Of a stretch of DNA of 6,896 nucleotides, positions 1-5,165 are shown piece by piece. Numbering within the stretch: the stretch's first letter is position 1; each line of letters begins with the position of its first letter. The position numbers and the translations under genes were made by a program. The notes under the pieces were generated by a model that saw nothing but the letters and a program-made list of their open reading frames with translations, ran no database searches and was not told the origin of the DNA. The DNA lies in contig WJIV01000274.1 of assembly GCA_014730055.1 (NCBI GenBank), positions 1 through 6,896 of the forward strand. The letters are read 5' to 3'. Source of the stretch: Candidatus Bathyarchaeota archaeon (lineage in GTDB: Archaea > Thermoproteota > Bathyarchaeia > TCS64).

Positions 1-522
1 GTTTACAATGACATGGGAAACCTGAATACCAGCATATTCACACCAAAAAAACTTCTAGAGAGAGAGCACGACATTGTATACGTGCAACGTTTCTTCTGCG
101 ACTTGTTAGTTGAGAGTATACAAGAAATGGGATTCGCTGTGACCCGTAGAGACAATACAAACATCCTTTACAATAAACGCAAAATCTCTGGAGCAGCAGC
201 CTATTTCACAAAAGACTATGTATTGTATCACGCCACCTTGCTTCACTCTTCGGACCTTAATCGCCTGGAATCTTGCTTAATACACAACTCTGGAGAAGAG
301 AGATTGAGTAGCAGGTATCAACCAACAACAAACCTAGAGGAGCTGGATTTGATTACTTGGAAAAGAAGGTTCATCCAGAAGGTTCAAACAGCCTTCAATG
401 TAGAGTTTGAAGAAATTGGCCCCCATGCGGATGAGATAAAACTAGCAAAAAAACTCACATCAGTATACAGTGAACATGAGTGGGTATTCAAAGGATCCCG
501 ATCCAAGGTCATTTCCTTGTAA
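1..522 (+). CDS. lplA: Lipoate-protein ligase A, catalytic domain (5' end outside window)
   Basis: The reading frame is open to the window edge and starts mid-gene with VYNDMGNLN, which matches the conserved VYHDxGNLN stretch just after the glycine-rich RRxSGGGAVYHD motif of LplA. The first ATG (position 13) is therefore not the real start; about 70-80 residues should be missing. 173 residues are visible. The KISG motif (lysine codon at 181-183, window residue 61) corresponds to the lipoyl-AMP-binding lysine in the RKVSGSAY stretch of E. coli LplA, followed by the family-typical HATLLHSSDLNRLESCL. The protein ends soon after YSEHEWVFK, the place where the E. coli protein (SWEWNFG) continues into its C-terminal accessory domain, so this looks like the archaeal two-part type that needs a separate LplB/CTD protein. 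It activates lipoate with ATP and attaches it to a lysine, here most probably K43 of the E2 encoded downstream. Family call is firm; the separate partner is inferred. Confidence 0.88.
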   Translation, partial: VYNDMGNLNTSIFTPKKLLEREHDIVYVQRFFCDLLVESIQEMGFAVTRRDNTNILYNKRKISGAAAYFTKDYVLYHATLLHSSDLNRLESCLIHNSGEERLSSRYQPTTNLEELDLITWKRRFIQKVQTAFNVEFEEIGPHADEIKLAKKLTSVYSEHEWVFKGSRSKVISL

Positions 523-565
523 TTGCGGATAAGGTTCAAGTGGGATGTTTCAATTTTTTCATTAA

Positions 566-1663
566 ATGACATATCCAACTCTTTTCGAAGAATATGATCC
601 CCTAAAAGGGGAAATGTTTCAGATCTTAGACCCGGAGGGAGAGGTAAATGAAGAACTTGAACCCTCACTGGAAGACGAGTACCTGACAAGAGTATACAGG
701 ACAATGGTCTTAGCCAGGGCTGCGGATAAGAGATCAGTAACCCTACAAAGGCAAGGAAAAATGGGAGCATACCCTCCAACCGAGGGACAGGAAGCGAGCC
801 AGCTTGGACCAACGCTTGCCCTTAGAGGAGAAGACTGGTTGGTACAAGGCTACAGAGAAATGGCTGCTGTAGTATGGAAAGGTGTCCCCTTATGGAGGAT
901 GTTCCTATTCTGGATGGGAAATGAGGAAGGAACCTTATACCCAGATAACGTAAGAGTGACACCCCCCGTTGTTCCGGTCGGGGACCAGATAACGCATGCG
1001 GTGGGCATCTCATATGCCTCAAAATTAAGAGGAGAGGACTCGGTTTCTATGGTTTATTTCGGAGACGGAGGCTCCTCAGAGGGGGCATTCCATGAGGGAT
1101 TGAACTTCGCTGGGGTCCTGAAGACCCCGACGATATTCGTCTGTCAGAATAATCAGTATGCCATATCGGTCCCCAGGAAATTCCAAACGGCTTCGGAGAC
1201 AATAGCACAAAAGGCAGTAGCATATGGGTTCCCAGGTATACAGGTCGACGGGAATGACATTTTAGCTCTTTATGTAGCTGCGGAAAAGGCTGTTGAGCGA
1301 GCGAGAAACGGTGAAGGCCCTACCCTTATCGAGACCTATACATATCGTCTAGGCGACCACACAACATCTGATGATGCGAGGAGGTATAGGAGTGAGGAGG
1401 AAGTTGAGCAGTGGGAGGACAAGGATCCACTGAAGAGGTTCAGGATATATCTCGAGAATAAGGGACTATGGAGCGAGGATGAGGAAGAAAAGATAGAGGA
1501 AGAGGTAAAAAATACTATAGATGAGGCTGTAGAGAAGGCGCTATCCCATCCAAAGCCCGATATTGAGGATGTCTTTGAGTATACGTATAAGGAGATTCCC
1601 CCGTATCTAAACGAGCAGTTGAAGTTTCTTAAGAAAGAGCTAGATCTGGAGGGAGAAGAATAA
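566..1663 (+). CDS. pdhA: 2-oxoacid dehydrogenase E1 component, alpha subunit (pyruvate/branched-chain type)
   Basis: The 365-residue protein has the usual length for a heterotetrameric E1-alpha. With E1-beta it performs thiamine-diphosphate-dependent decarboxylation of a 2-oxoacid and reductive acylation of the E2 lipoyl group in the cytoplasm. The ThDP/Mg binding motif is complete: GDG at 166-168 through NN at 195-196. RLGDHTTSDDARRYR (261-275) matches the conserved loop with the HxTSDD signature found in both pyruvate and branched-chain enzymes. The C-terminal third is rich in Glu and Lys and ends in a charged helix. It begins 43 bases after lplA; no good Shine-Dalgarno or TATA box precedes ATG 566, which suggests co-transcription with lplA. 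An in-frame ATG at 614 (M17) preceded by AAAAGGGG is an alternative start; both leave the catalytic domain intact. Substrate (pyruvate, branched-chain oxoacids or acetoin) cannot be decided from sequence, so the symbol is a family label. Confidence 0.93.
   Translation: MTYPTLFEEYDPLKGEMFQILDPEGEVNEELEPSLEDEYLTRVYRTMVLARAADKRSVTLQRQGKMGAYPPTEGQEASQLGPTLALRGEDWLVQGYREMAAVVWKGVPLWRMFLFWMGNEEGTLYPDNVRVTPPVVPVGDQITHAVGISYASKLRGEDSVSMVYFGDGGSSEGAFHEGLNFAGVLKTPTIFVCQNNQYAISVPRKFQTASETIAQKAVAYGFPGIQVDGNDILALYVAAEKAVERARNGEGPTLIETYTYRLGDHTTSDDARRYRSEEEVEQWEDKDPLKRFRIYLENKGLWSEDEEEKIEEEVKNTIDEAVEKALSHPKPDIEDVFEYTYKEIPPYLNEQLKFLKKELDLEGEE
1648..1653 (+). promoter_or_regulatory. Ribosome binding site of E1-beta gene
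   Basis: GGAGGG lies 9 bases before ATG 1663, inside the last codons of E1-alpha. It supports the TAATG stop/start overlap as the genuine start of E1-beta and translational coupling of the two E1 subunits, which assemble in equal amounts. Confidence 0.7.
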
Positions 1664-2643
1664 TGGCTTCACTGAATATGGTCCAGGCAATAAATCAGAC
1701 CCTAATCCAGGAGATGGAAAGAGACTCATCCATTGTTATCCTTGGAGAGGATGTTGGAGAAAACGGCGGAGTCTTCAGGGTCACTGAGGGACTTTACAAA
1801 AAATTTGGGAGGGAGAGAGTCATAGACACTCCCTTATCTGAAGCATGTATCGTCGGAACAGCAGTCGGAATGGCGCTTAACGGACTCAGGCCCATTCCTG
1901 AGATCCAGTTCATGGGATTCTCTCTGCTAGCATTCGATCAGGTAGTAGCTCACGCTGCGAGGCTCCGTAATAGGTCAAGAGGTAGATTCAACATTCCTAT
2001 GGTCCTACGAATGCCGTATGGTGCAGGGGTAAAAGCCCTTGAACACCACTCAGAGAGTACTGAGGCCCTATATGCACATATTCCGGGGTTAACCGTTGTA
2101 GTGCCTTCCAGTCCATCTGAGGCCAAGGGACTCTTAACGTCTGCAATAAGATACCCAGACCCGGTAATCTTCCTTGAGCCAAAGAGAAGCTATAGGCTCC
2201 TAAAGGAGGATGTCCAGGAAGATGAGTTCACCATACCCCTTGGAAAGGCACGTATAGCGCAAGAAGGGGAGGATGTTACCGTGATTGGATGGGGGGCAAT
2301 GATGCCGATTATACGAGAGGGAGTAAAGGAGTTACAGGAGATCGATGAGTCATCCGTGGAGGTAATAGATCTAAGAACCGTTTCCCCAATGGATACTGAG
2401 ACAATTATCGAGTCAGTGAAGAAGACCGGAAGAGCGGTGGTCGTTCACGAGGCACCTAGAACATGTGGTGTTGGAGCAGAGATTGTCGCACGGATAAACG
2501 AGAAAGCACTTCTATACCTTGAAGCACCTATAGAGAGAGTAACGGGACCAGACATTACAGTACCGCTTCCACAGGGTGAGCAATTCTACTATATTAGCCC
2601 GGAGAAGGTAAGAAAGGGAATTAAGAGGACCTTGGAGTTTTAG
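1663..2643 (+). CDS. pdhB: 2-oxoacid dehydrogenase E1 component, beta subunit
   Basis: 326 residues, standard for this family. It is the partner of E1-alpha in the alpha2-beta2 thiamine enzyme. LGEDVGENGGVFRVTEGL (27-44) and RVIDTPLSEACIVGTAVGMA (52-71) are family hallmarks; E60 in the TPLSE motif corresponds to the glutamate that activates the ThDP aminopyrimidine ring. H128-H129-S-E-S (128-132) matches the conserved HHSQS active-site stretch, with Glu in place of the more usual Gln. The C-terminal transketolase-type domain starts near residue 195 and includes VIDLRTVSPMD (234-244) and a VHEAPRTCGVGAEI stretch (261-274), the part that usually binds the other subunit and E2. The ATG overlaps the last base of the E1-alpha stop, so the two are translationally coupled; E2 follows after 8 bases. 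No frameshift or missing core residue is seen. Confidence 0.94.
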   Translation: MASLNMVQAINQTLIQEMERDSSIVILGEDVGENGGVFRVTEGLYKKFGRERVIDTPLSEACIVGTAVGMALNGLRPIPEIQFMGFSLLAFDQVVAHAARLRNRSRGRFNIPMVLRMPYGAGVKALEHHSESTEALYAHIPGLTVVVPSSPSEAKGLLTSAIRYPDPVIFLEPKRSYRLLKEDVQEDEFTIPLGKARIAQEGEDVTVIGWGAMMPIIREGVKELQEIDESSVEVIDLRTVSPMDTETIIESVKKTGRAVVVHEAPRTCGVGAEIVARINEKALLYLEAPIERVTGPDITVPLPQGEQFYYISPEKVRKGIKRTLEF

Positions 2644-2648
2644 GTGAT
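2643..2648 (+). promoter_or_regulatory. Ribosome binding site of E2 gene
   Basis: GGTGAT, part of the archaeal/bacterial consensus GGAGGTGATC, begins at the last base of the E1-beta stop codon and ends 3 bases before ATG 2652. It supports that start, which also places the lipoyl domain directly at the N-terminus as expected. Confidence 0.6.
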
Positions 2649-2651
2649 AGT

Positions 2652-3911
2652 ATGGTAATAGAATTCAAACTTCCTGATCTTGGCGAAGGCCTTACTGAGG
2701 CCGAGGTCAGGAAATGGATGGTCGATGAAGGAGACGCTATAGAGAAAGATCAGGTAGTTGTCGAGGTAGAGACAGATAAAGCCGTAACAGAAATGCCATC
2801 ACCAGCCGCTGGTAAAATTGAGAGAATACATCACAAAGAGGGAGATATCGTCAAGGTCGGTGAAACCCTAATTACAATCAGTGATGTGGAAGACGAGGAG
2901 AAGATCTCAGAGAGAGAAGAGTCAGTTACAGTAGTAGGAGAACTTCCTGAATATGAGGAACCAGCAGAAGAAGAGGAAATAGAAGCCGAAGAGACCATAG
3001 AAGAGGAGGAAGAAAAAGAGGTCAAGGAGAAGAAAAAGGTCCTGGCCACTCCTGCTGTCCGTAGAATGGCCAAGGAGAGGGATATCGATCTACAAAAGGT
3101 GGAGGGAACCGGACCTGAGGGCAGGATAACGGAAGAGGACTTAGAGAAAGCAAAAGAGGAAAAACCAGAGAAGCCAAAGAAGACCCCAAAATTCGATCAC
3201 TATGGATACGTGGAGAGGAGACCACTAAGAGGAATACGAAGAACGGTCGCTAAAAACATGATGGAGTCATTGACTAACGTAGCGCAGGTCACAGCAATGG
3301 AGATAATCGATGTCTCAGAGCTTTACGAGATGCGTAATAGGTGGAAAGAGATACTCCAAGAGAGGCAAGATCTGAACATAACCTATCTTCCATTCATAAT
3401 AAAAGCAGTGGTAGAGGCCCTAAAGGAAAACCCCATATTAAACTCCTCCCTTGACACGGAAAATGAAGAGATAGTAATAAAGAAGTACTATAACATCGGG
3501 TTCGCTGTCTCAACAGAAGATGGCCTAATGGTACCCGTCCTAAAAGGAGCAGACCAGAAAAAACTCACCGAGATAGCGGAGGAACTGGTTGAACTATCCG
3601 AACTAGCAATGAGTAGAAAAATAGATCTTGCAGATCTGAAAGGGGGTACATTTACCATCACGAACTATGGGGTATTCGGTGGTACGTATGGTACTCCGAT
3701 CATAAATTACCCTGAAATAGCAATACTTGGAACTGGTAGGATCGTGGATACGCCCATGGTTATTGATGGTGAGATAAAAGCAAGAAAGGCAATGCACCTA
3801 TCCTTAACATTTGATCATCAGGTCTTAGATGGCGCAGATGCAGCGAGGTTCATGAATGACCTTAAGAAATACCTAGAGAACCCAAACCTGCTTCTAATTT
3901 CCATAAATTAA
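2652..3911 (+). CDS. pdhC: Dihydrolipoyl acyltransferase, E2 core of 2-oxoacid dehydrogenase complex
   Basis: 419 residues with the full E2 architecture. (1) One lipoyl domain, about 1-78, with the ETDKA motif; K43 is the predicted lipoylated lysine. (2) A very acidic linker, about 79-128, in which 23 of residues 81-128 are Glu, instead of the common Ala-Pro-rich linker. (3) A peripheral subunit-binding domain, about 130-167 (TPAVRRMAKERDIDL, then GTGPEGRITEEDL), which should hold E1 and/or E3. (4) A short Lys-Pro-rich linker, about 168-180. (5) The catalytic acyltransferase domain, about 185-419, with TITNYGVFGG (335-344) and the active-site DHQVLDG motif (H389, D393). It transfers the acyl group from the lipoyl arm to CoA and forms the multimeric core. 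It is the last gene of the visible lplA-E1-E1-E2 group and converges on the glutaredoxin-like gene with 8 bp between stops. Acetyl versus branched acyl specificity is not resolvable here. Confidence 0.95.
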   Translation: MVIEFKLPDLGEGLTEAEVRKWMVDEGDAIEKDQVVVEVETDKAVTEMPSPAAGKIERIHHKEGDIVKVGETLITISDVEDEEKISEREESVTVVGELPEYEEPAEEEEIEAEETIEEEEEKEVKEKKKVLATPAVRRMAKERDIDLQKVEGTGPEGRITEEDLEKAKEEKPEKPKKTPKFDHYGYVERRPLRGIRRTVAKNMMESLTNVAQVTAMEIIDVSELYEMRNRWKEILQERQDLNITYLPFIIKAVVEALKENPILNSSLDTENEEIVIKKYYNIGFAVSTEDGLMVPVLKGADQKKLTEIAEELVELSELAMSRKIDLADLKGGTFTITNYGVFGGTYGTPIINYPEIAILGTGRIVDTPMVIDGEIKARKAMHLSLTFDHQVLDGADAARFMNDLKKYLENPNLLLISIN

Positions 3912-3919
3912 GAAAAGGG

Positions 3920-4207
3920 CTACTCCCTCGCCCATTCCTCAACTTTTTCCCTGCTGACCATCCCACAGAGAGCTTTGCCCGTTCTTTCGTTATAGAAAGC
4001 TGGAACACCGAGTTCTCCACCACAGGCCTTCTTAATTACATCACCGTATTCTCGCATCAACTGGGCGTTTCCATCATTATGCCAGACCTCAAGTTCAGTT
4101 ATATCTATATCCGTCTGCTCCTGAATCTCTTCGATCATAGGTCTTAATCTCTTACAGTGAACACATTCCCGTCCACTAAACCAGATCAGTCTATTTTTCT
4201 CACTCAT
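3920..4207 (-). CDS. Glutaredoxin/thioredoxin-like CxxC protein
   Basis: 95 residues when started at the ATG read from 4207. That start overlaps the stop of the upstream FTR gene by 8 bases and has a GTGAGG element a few bases before it; a longer 118-residue frame from 4276 would run deep into the FTR gene and adds only charged, non-homologous sequence. The fold is recognisable: beta strand RLIWFSG, redox motif C15-V-H-C18 at the start of helix 1, and a cis-proline region GVPAF (67-71) after C62, followed by GKALCGMV with C81. Cysteines 62 and 81 are extra to the redox pair. This is a small soluble dithiol/disulfide carrier of the glutaredoxin-like/NrdH type. Its tight coupling to the FTR gene suggests that FTR is its reductant (inference). 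The specific target is unknown. Confidence 0.8.
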   Translation of the reverse strand: MSEKNRLIWFSGRECVHCKRLRPMIEEIQEQTDIDITELEVWHNDGNAQLMREYGDVIKKACGGELGVPAFYNERTGKALCGMVSREKVEEWARE

Positions 4208-4670
4208 TTTCCTCACTCTTAACGAATAATTCGCAGAAACATTCTCCCTTTTCTTGATAAACCTGCTGTAGCTCAAAGTGACAGGGGCATATCAGTTTCA
4301 GATCTTCAATGGGGTCACCAGTCTTGATCCTACAGGGGCAGAACTTTAGACCGTGATTTCTCTGGTTCTCCAGTACACCCTCCGCGAGGCCTAGATACAT
4401 TTCCTCGTCTTCGATTAGGTCGTAATCTGCTGCCCTCGACCCAAATTTTCTCCAAGCATCGACAACCCCATCCCTGGAATCTAGGGAACCTCCTCTATCA
4501 CCAATTATATTCAAGGCTTCATTCCTGTCTATTTTAACGAAAGCACTTCTTGCTGCACACGTTGGGCAAAGCAGTGGTGGTGCTCTACCATAGTGAAGAT
4601 CATTGCATACGTGGCACCTCCAAAGCTGTTTATCCTCGATTGAGTATTCTTTCAGTACTCCTCCGCTCAT
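4200..4670 (-). CDS. Rubredoxin-like domain fused to ferredoxin:thioredoxin reductase catalytic (beta) subunit
   Basis: 156 residues in two parts. Residues 15-46 form a rubrerythrin-type rubredoxin ribbon: WRCHVC (C19, C22), a 12-residue gap, then CPTC (C35, C38), expected to bind one Fe. Residues about 50-150 are an FTR beta domain: CPCR (C111, C113), ICPC (C128, C130) and GECFC (C144, C146). By analogy with plant/cyanobacterial FTR, C111, C128, C130 and C144 would ligate a 4Fe-4S cluster and C113/C146 would be the active-site disulfide. Spacing differs from the cyanobacterial enzyme (14 and 13 residues between pairs) and the CHC motif is CFC. No FTR alpha subunit is present, as is usual for archaeal relatives; rubredoxin-FTR fusions acting as ferredoxin:disulfide reductases are known from methanogens. 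It probably takes one-electron equivalents from ferredoxin and reduces a protein disulfide, the best candidate being the overlapping glutaredoxin-like product. A weak AAGG element precedes the ATG. Confidence 0.88.
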   Translation of the reverse strand: MSGGVLKEYSIEDKQLWRCHVCNDLHYGRAPPLLCPTCAARSAFVKIDRNEALNIIGDRGGSLDSRDGVVDAWRKFGSRAADYDLIEDEEMYLGLAEGVLENQRNHGLKFCPCRIKTGDPIEDLKLICPCHFELQQVYQEKGECFCELFVKSEENE

Positions 4671-4710
4671 TCTTCTAACCTTCTTCTATCAAAAATGCAT
4701 AATCAACAAT

Positions 4711-4735
4711 AACCCTTTGCCTACAAAAAAGGGTT
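4711..4735 (-). terminator. Hairpin with oligo-T tract between DsrE and rubredoxin-FTR genes
   Basis: A perfect 8-bp inverted repeat, AACCCTTT at 4711-4718 and AAAGGGTT at 4728-4735, encloses a 9-base loop. Read on the - strand it begins 13 bases after the DsrE stop, and its first arm runs into a six-T tract (4730-4725). Archaeal termination depends mainly on oligo-T, so this could end or attenuate the DsrE transcript before the FTR gene; it could also be an RNA processing or stabilising element. No convincing TATA box for a separate FTR promoter is seen downstream of it. Confidence 0.45.
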
Positions 4736-4748
4736 CAGAGAATTTATA

Positions 4749-5120
4749 TTAGAAGCTAAGTACAGCGTCAGCCTTCAATAGCAGATCATTTAGCGTCGCG
4801 GCCCCTACTATATCAGCGTCTGGGATGAACTGCCCCCGCTCGAGACCTAACATCATACAGCTCTGTTCGCAAACGACCAATTTGACCCCAGCATCCACTG
4901 CCTGATCCATGACCTCTTTTAAGCTTGGGAAAGATCCTAGTTTTATCTTCTCGGCTTCCCCATCCTTTACAACTGTAACCCCCTTTATCAGGAAATATAT
5001 AGTACTGTCTATCCCCATGGCGGCTGCTGTCGAGCCAAGTATAAAAGGTGCATACAATCTTTCCGGTGTATCTGTACCACTCATCTGAACATATAGGATA
5101 TTTTCTTTTTTCTCAGACAT
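4749..5120 (-). CDS. DsrE/DsrF-like family protein (COG2044 type)
   Basis: 123 residues, soluble, no signal peptide or membrane segment. The Rossmann-like DsrE fold is suggested by alternating strands and helices: NILYVQMSG (7-15), a helix with TPERLYAPFILGSTAAAMG (18-36), IYFLIKGV (41-48), then KLVVCEQSCMMLG (80-92) and IVGAATLNDLLLKADAVLSF at the C-terminus. C84 lies where DsrE/TusD proteins carry the sulfur-accepting cysteine, and C88 makes a CxxxC pair. DsrE relatives relay persulfide sulfur in sulfur oxidation or tRNA thiolation; members of this archaeal subgroup have sometimes been labelled predicted peroxiredoxins, but their reaction is not established. It lies upstream of, and in the same direction as, the rubredoxin-FTR and glutaredoxin-like genes, which suggests a thiol or persulfide role. 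A clear TATA box about 25 bp before the ATG indicates its own leaderless promoter. Confidence 0.85.
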   Translation of the reverse strand: MSEKKENILYVQMSGTDTPERLYAPFILGSTAAAMGIDSTIYFLIKGVTVVKDGEAEKIKLGSFPSLKEVMDQAVDAGVKLVVCEQSCMMLGLERGQFIPDADIVGAATLNDLLLKADAVLSF

Positions 5121-5123
5121 AAT

Positions 5124-5136
5124 TGAAAAAGAAAAC
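5124..5136 (-). terminator. T-rich tract after the MFS gene
   Basis: On the - strand, GTTTTCTTTTTCA lies 30-42 bases past the MFS stop codon, a candidate oligo-T terminator for the transporter transcript. It sits between the DsrE TATA box and its ATG, so the two signals overlap. No hairpin accompanies it. Confidence 0.3.
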
Positions 5137-5141
5137 TATTG

Positions 5142-5149
5142 AATATAAA
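5142..5149 (-). promoter_or_regulatory. Archaeal TATA box of the DsrE gene (leaderless start)
   Basis: TTTATATT on the - strand is centred about 25 bases before the A of ATG 5120, the normal distance from TATA box to transcription start in archaea. Transcription would begin at or next to the start codon, and no Shine-Dalgarno element is present between them. It lies in the 45-base gap after the MFS stop, so DsrE need not depend on the MFS transcript. Confidence 0.6.
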
Positions 5150-5165
5150 CTAAAGCCTTAGTATT

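Noticed and set aside
13..15. ATG at 13 as start of lplA
   Set aside because: The codons before it (VYND) continue the conserved LplA motif, so the gene starts outside the window.
599..611. Small palindrome CCCCTAAAAGGGG in the E1-alpha 5' region
   Set aside because: A 5-bp stem with a 3-base loop inside coding sequence; AAAAGGGG may act as a weak SD for ATG 614, but nothing else supports a regulatory role.
384..812. 142-codon open frame on the - strand
   Set aside because: It is antisense to the lplA end and E1-alpha start, has low-complexity Leu/Pro/Arg content, and overlaps two clear genes.
2831..3225. Two - strand frames rich in serine and proline
   Set aside because: They are mirror images of the Glu/Lys-rich linker and subunit-binding region of E2, caused by GA-rich codons.
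4208..4276. N-terminal extension of the glutaredoxin-like gene to an ATG at 4276 (118 residues)
   Set aside because: It would overlap the FTR gene by 77 bases, lacks homology-like content, and the ATG at 4207 has a nearby Shine-Dalgarno element and fits the fold start.
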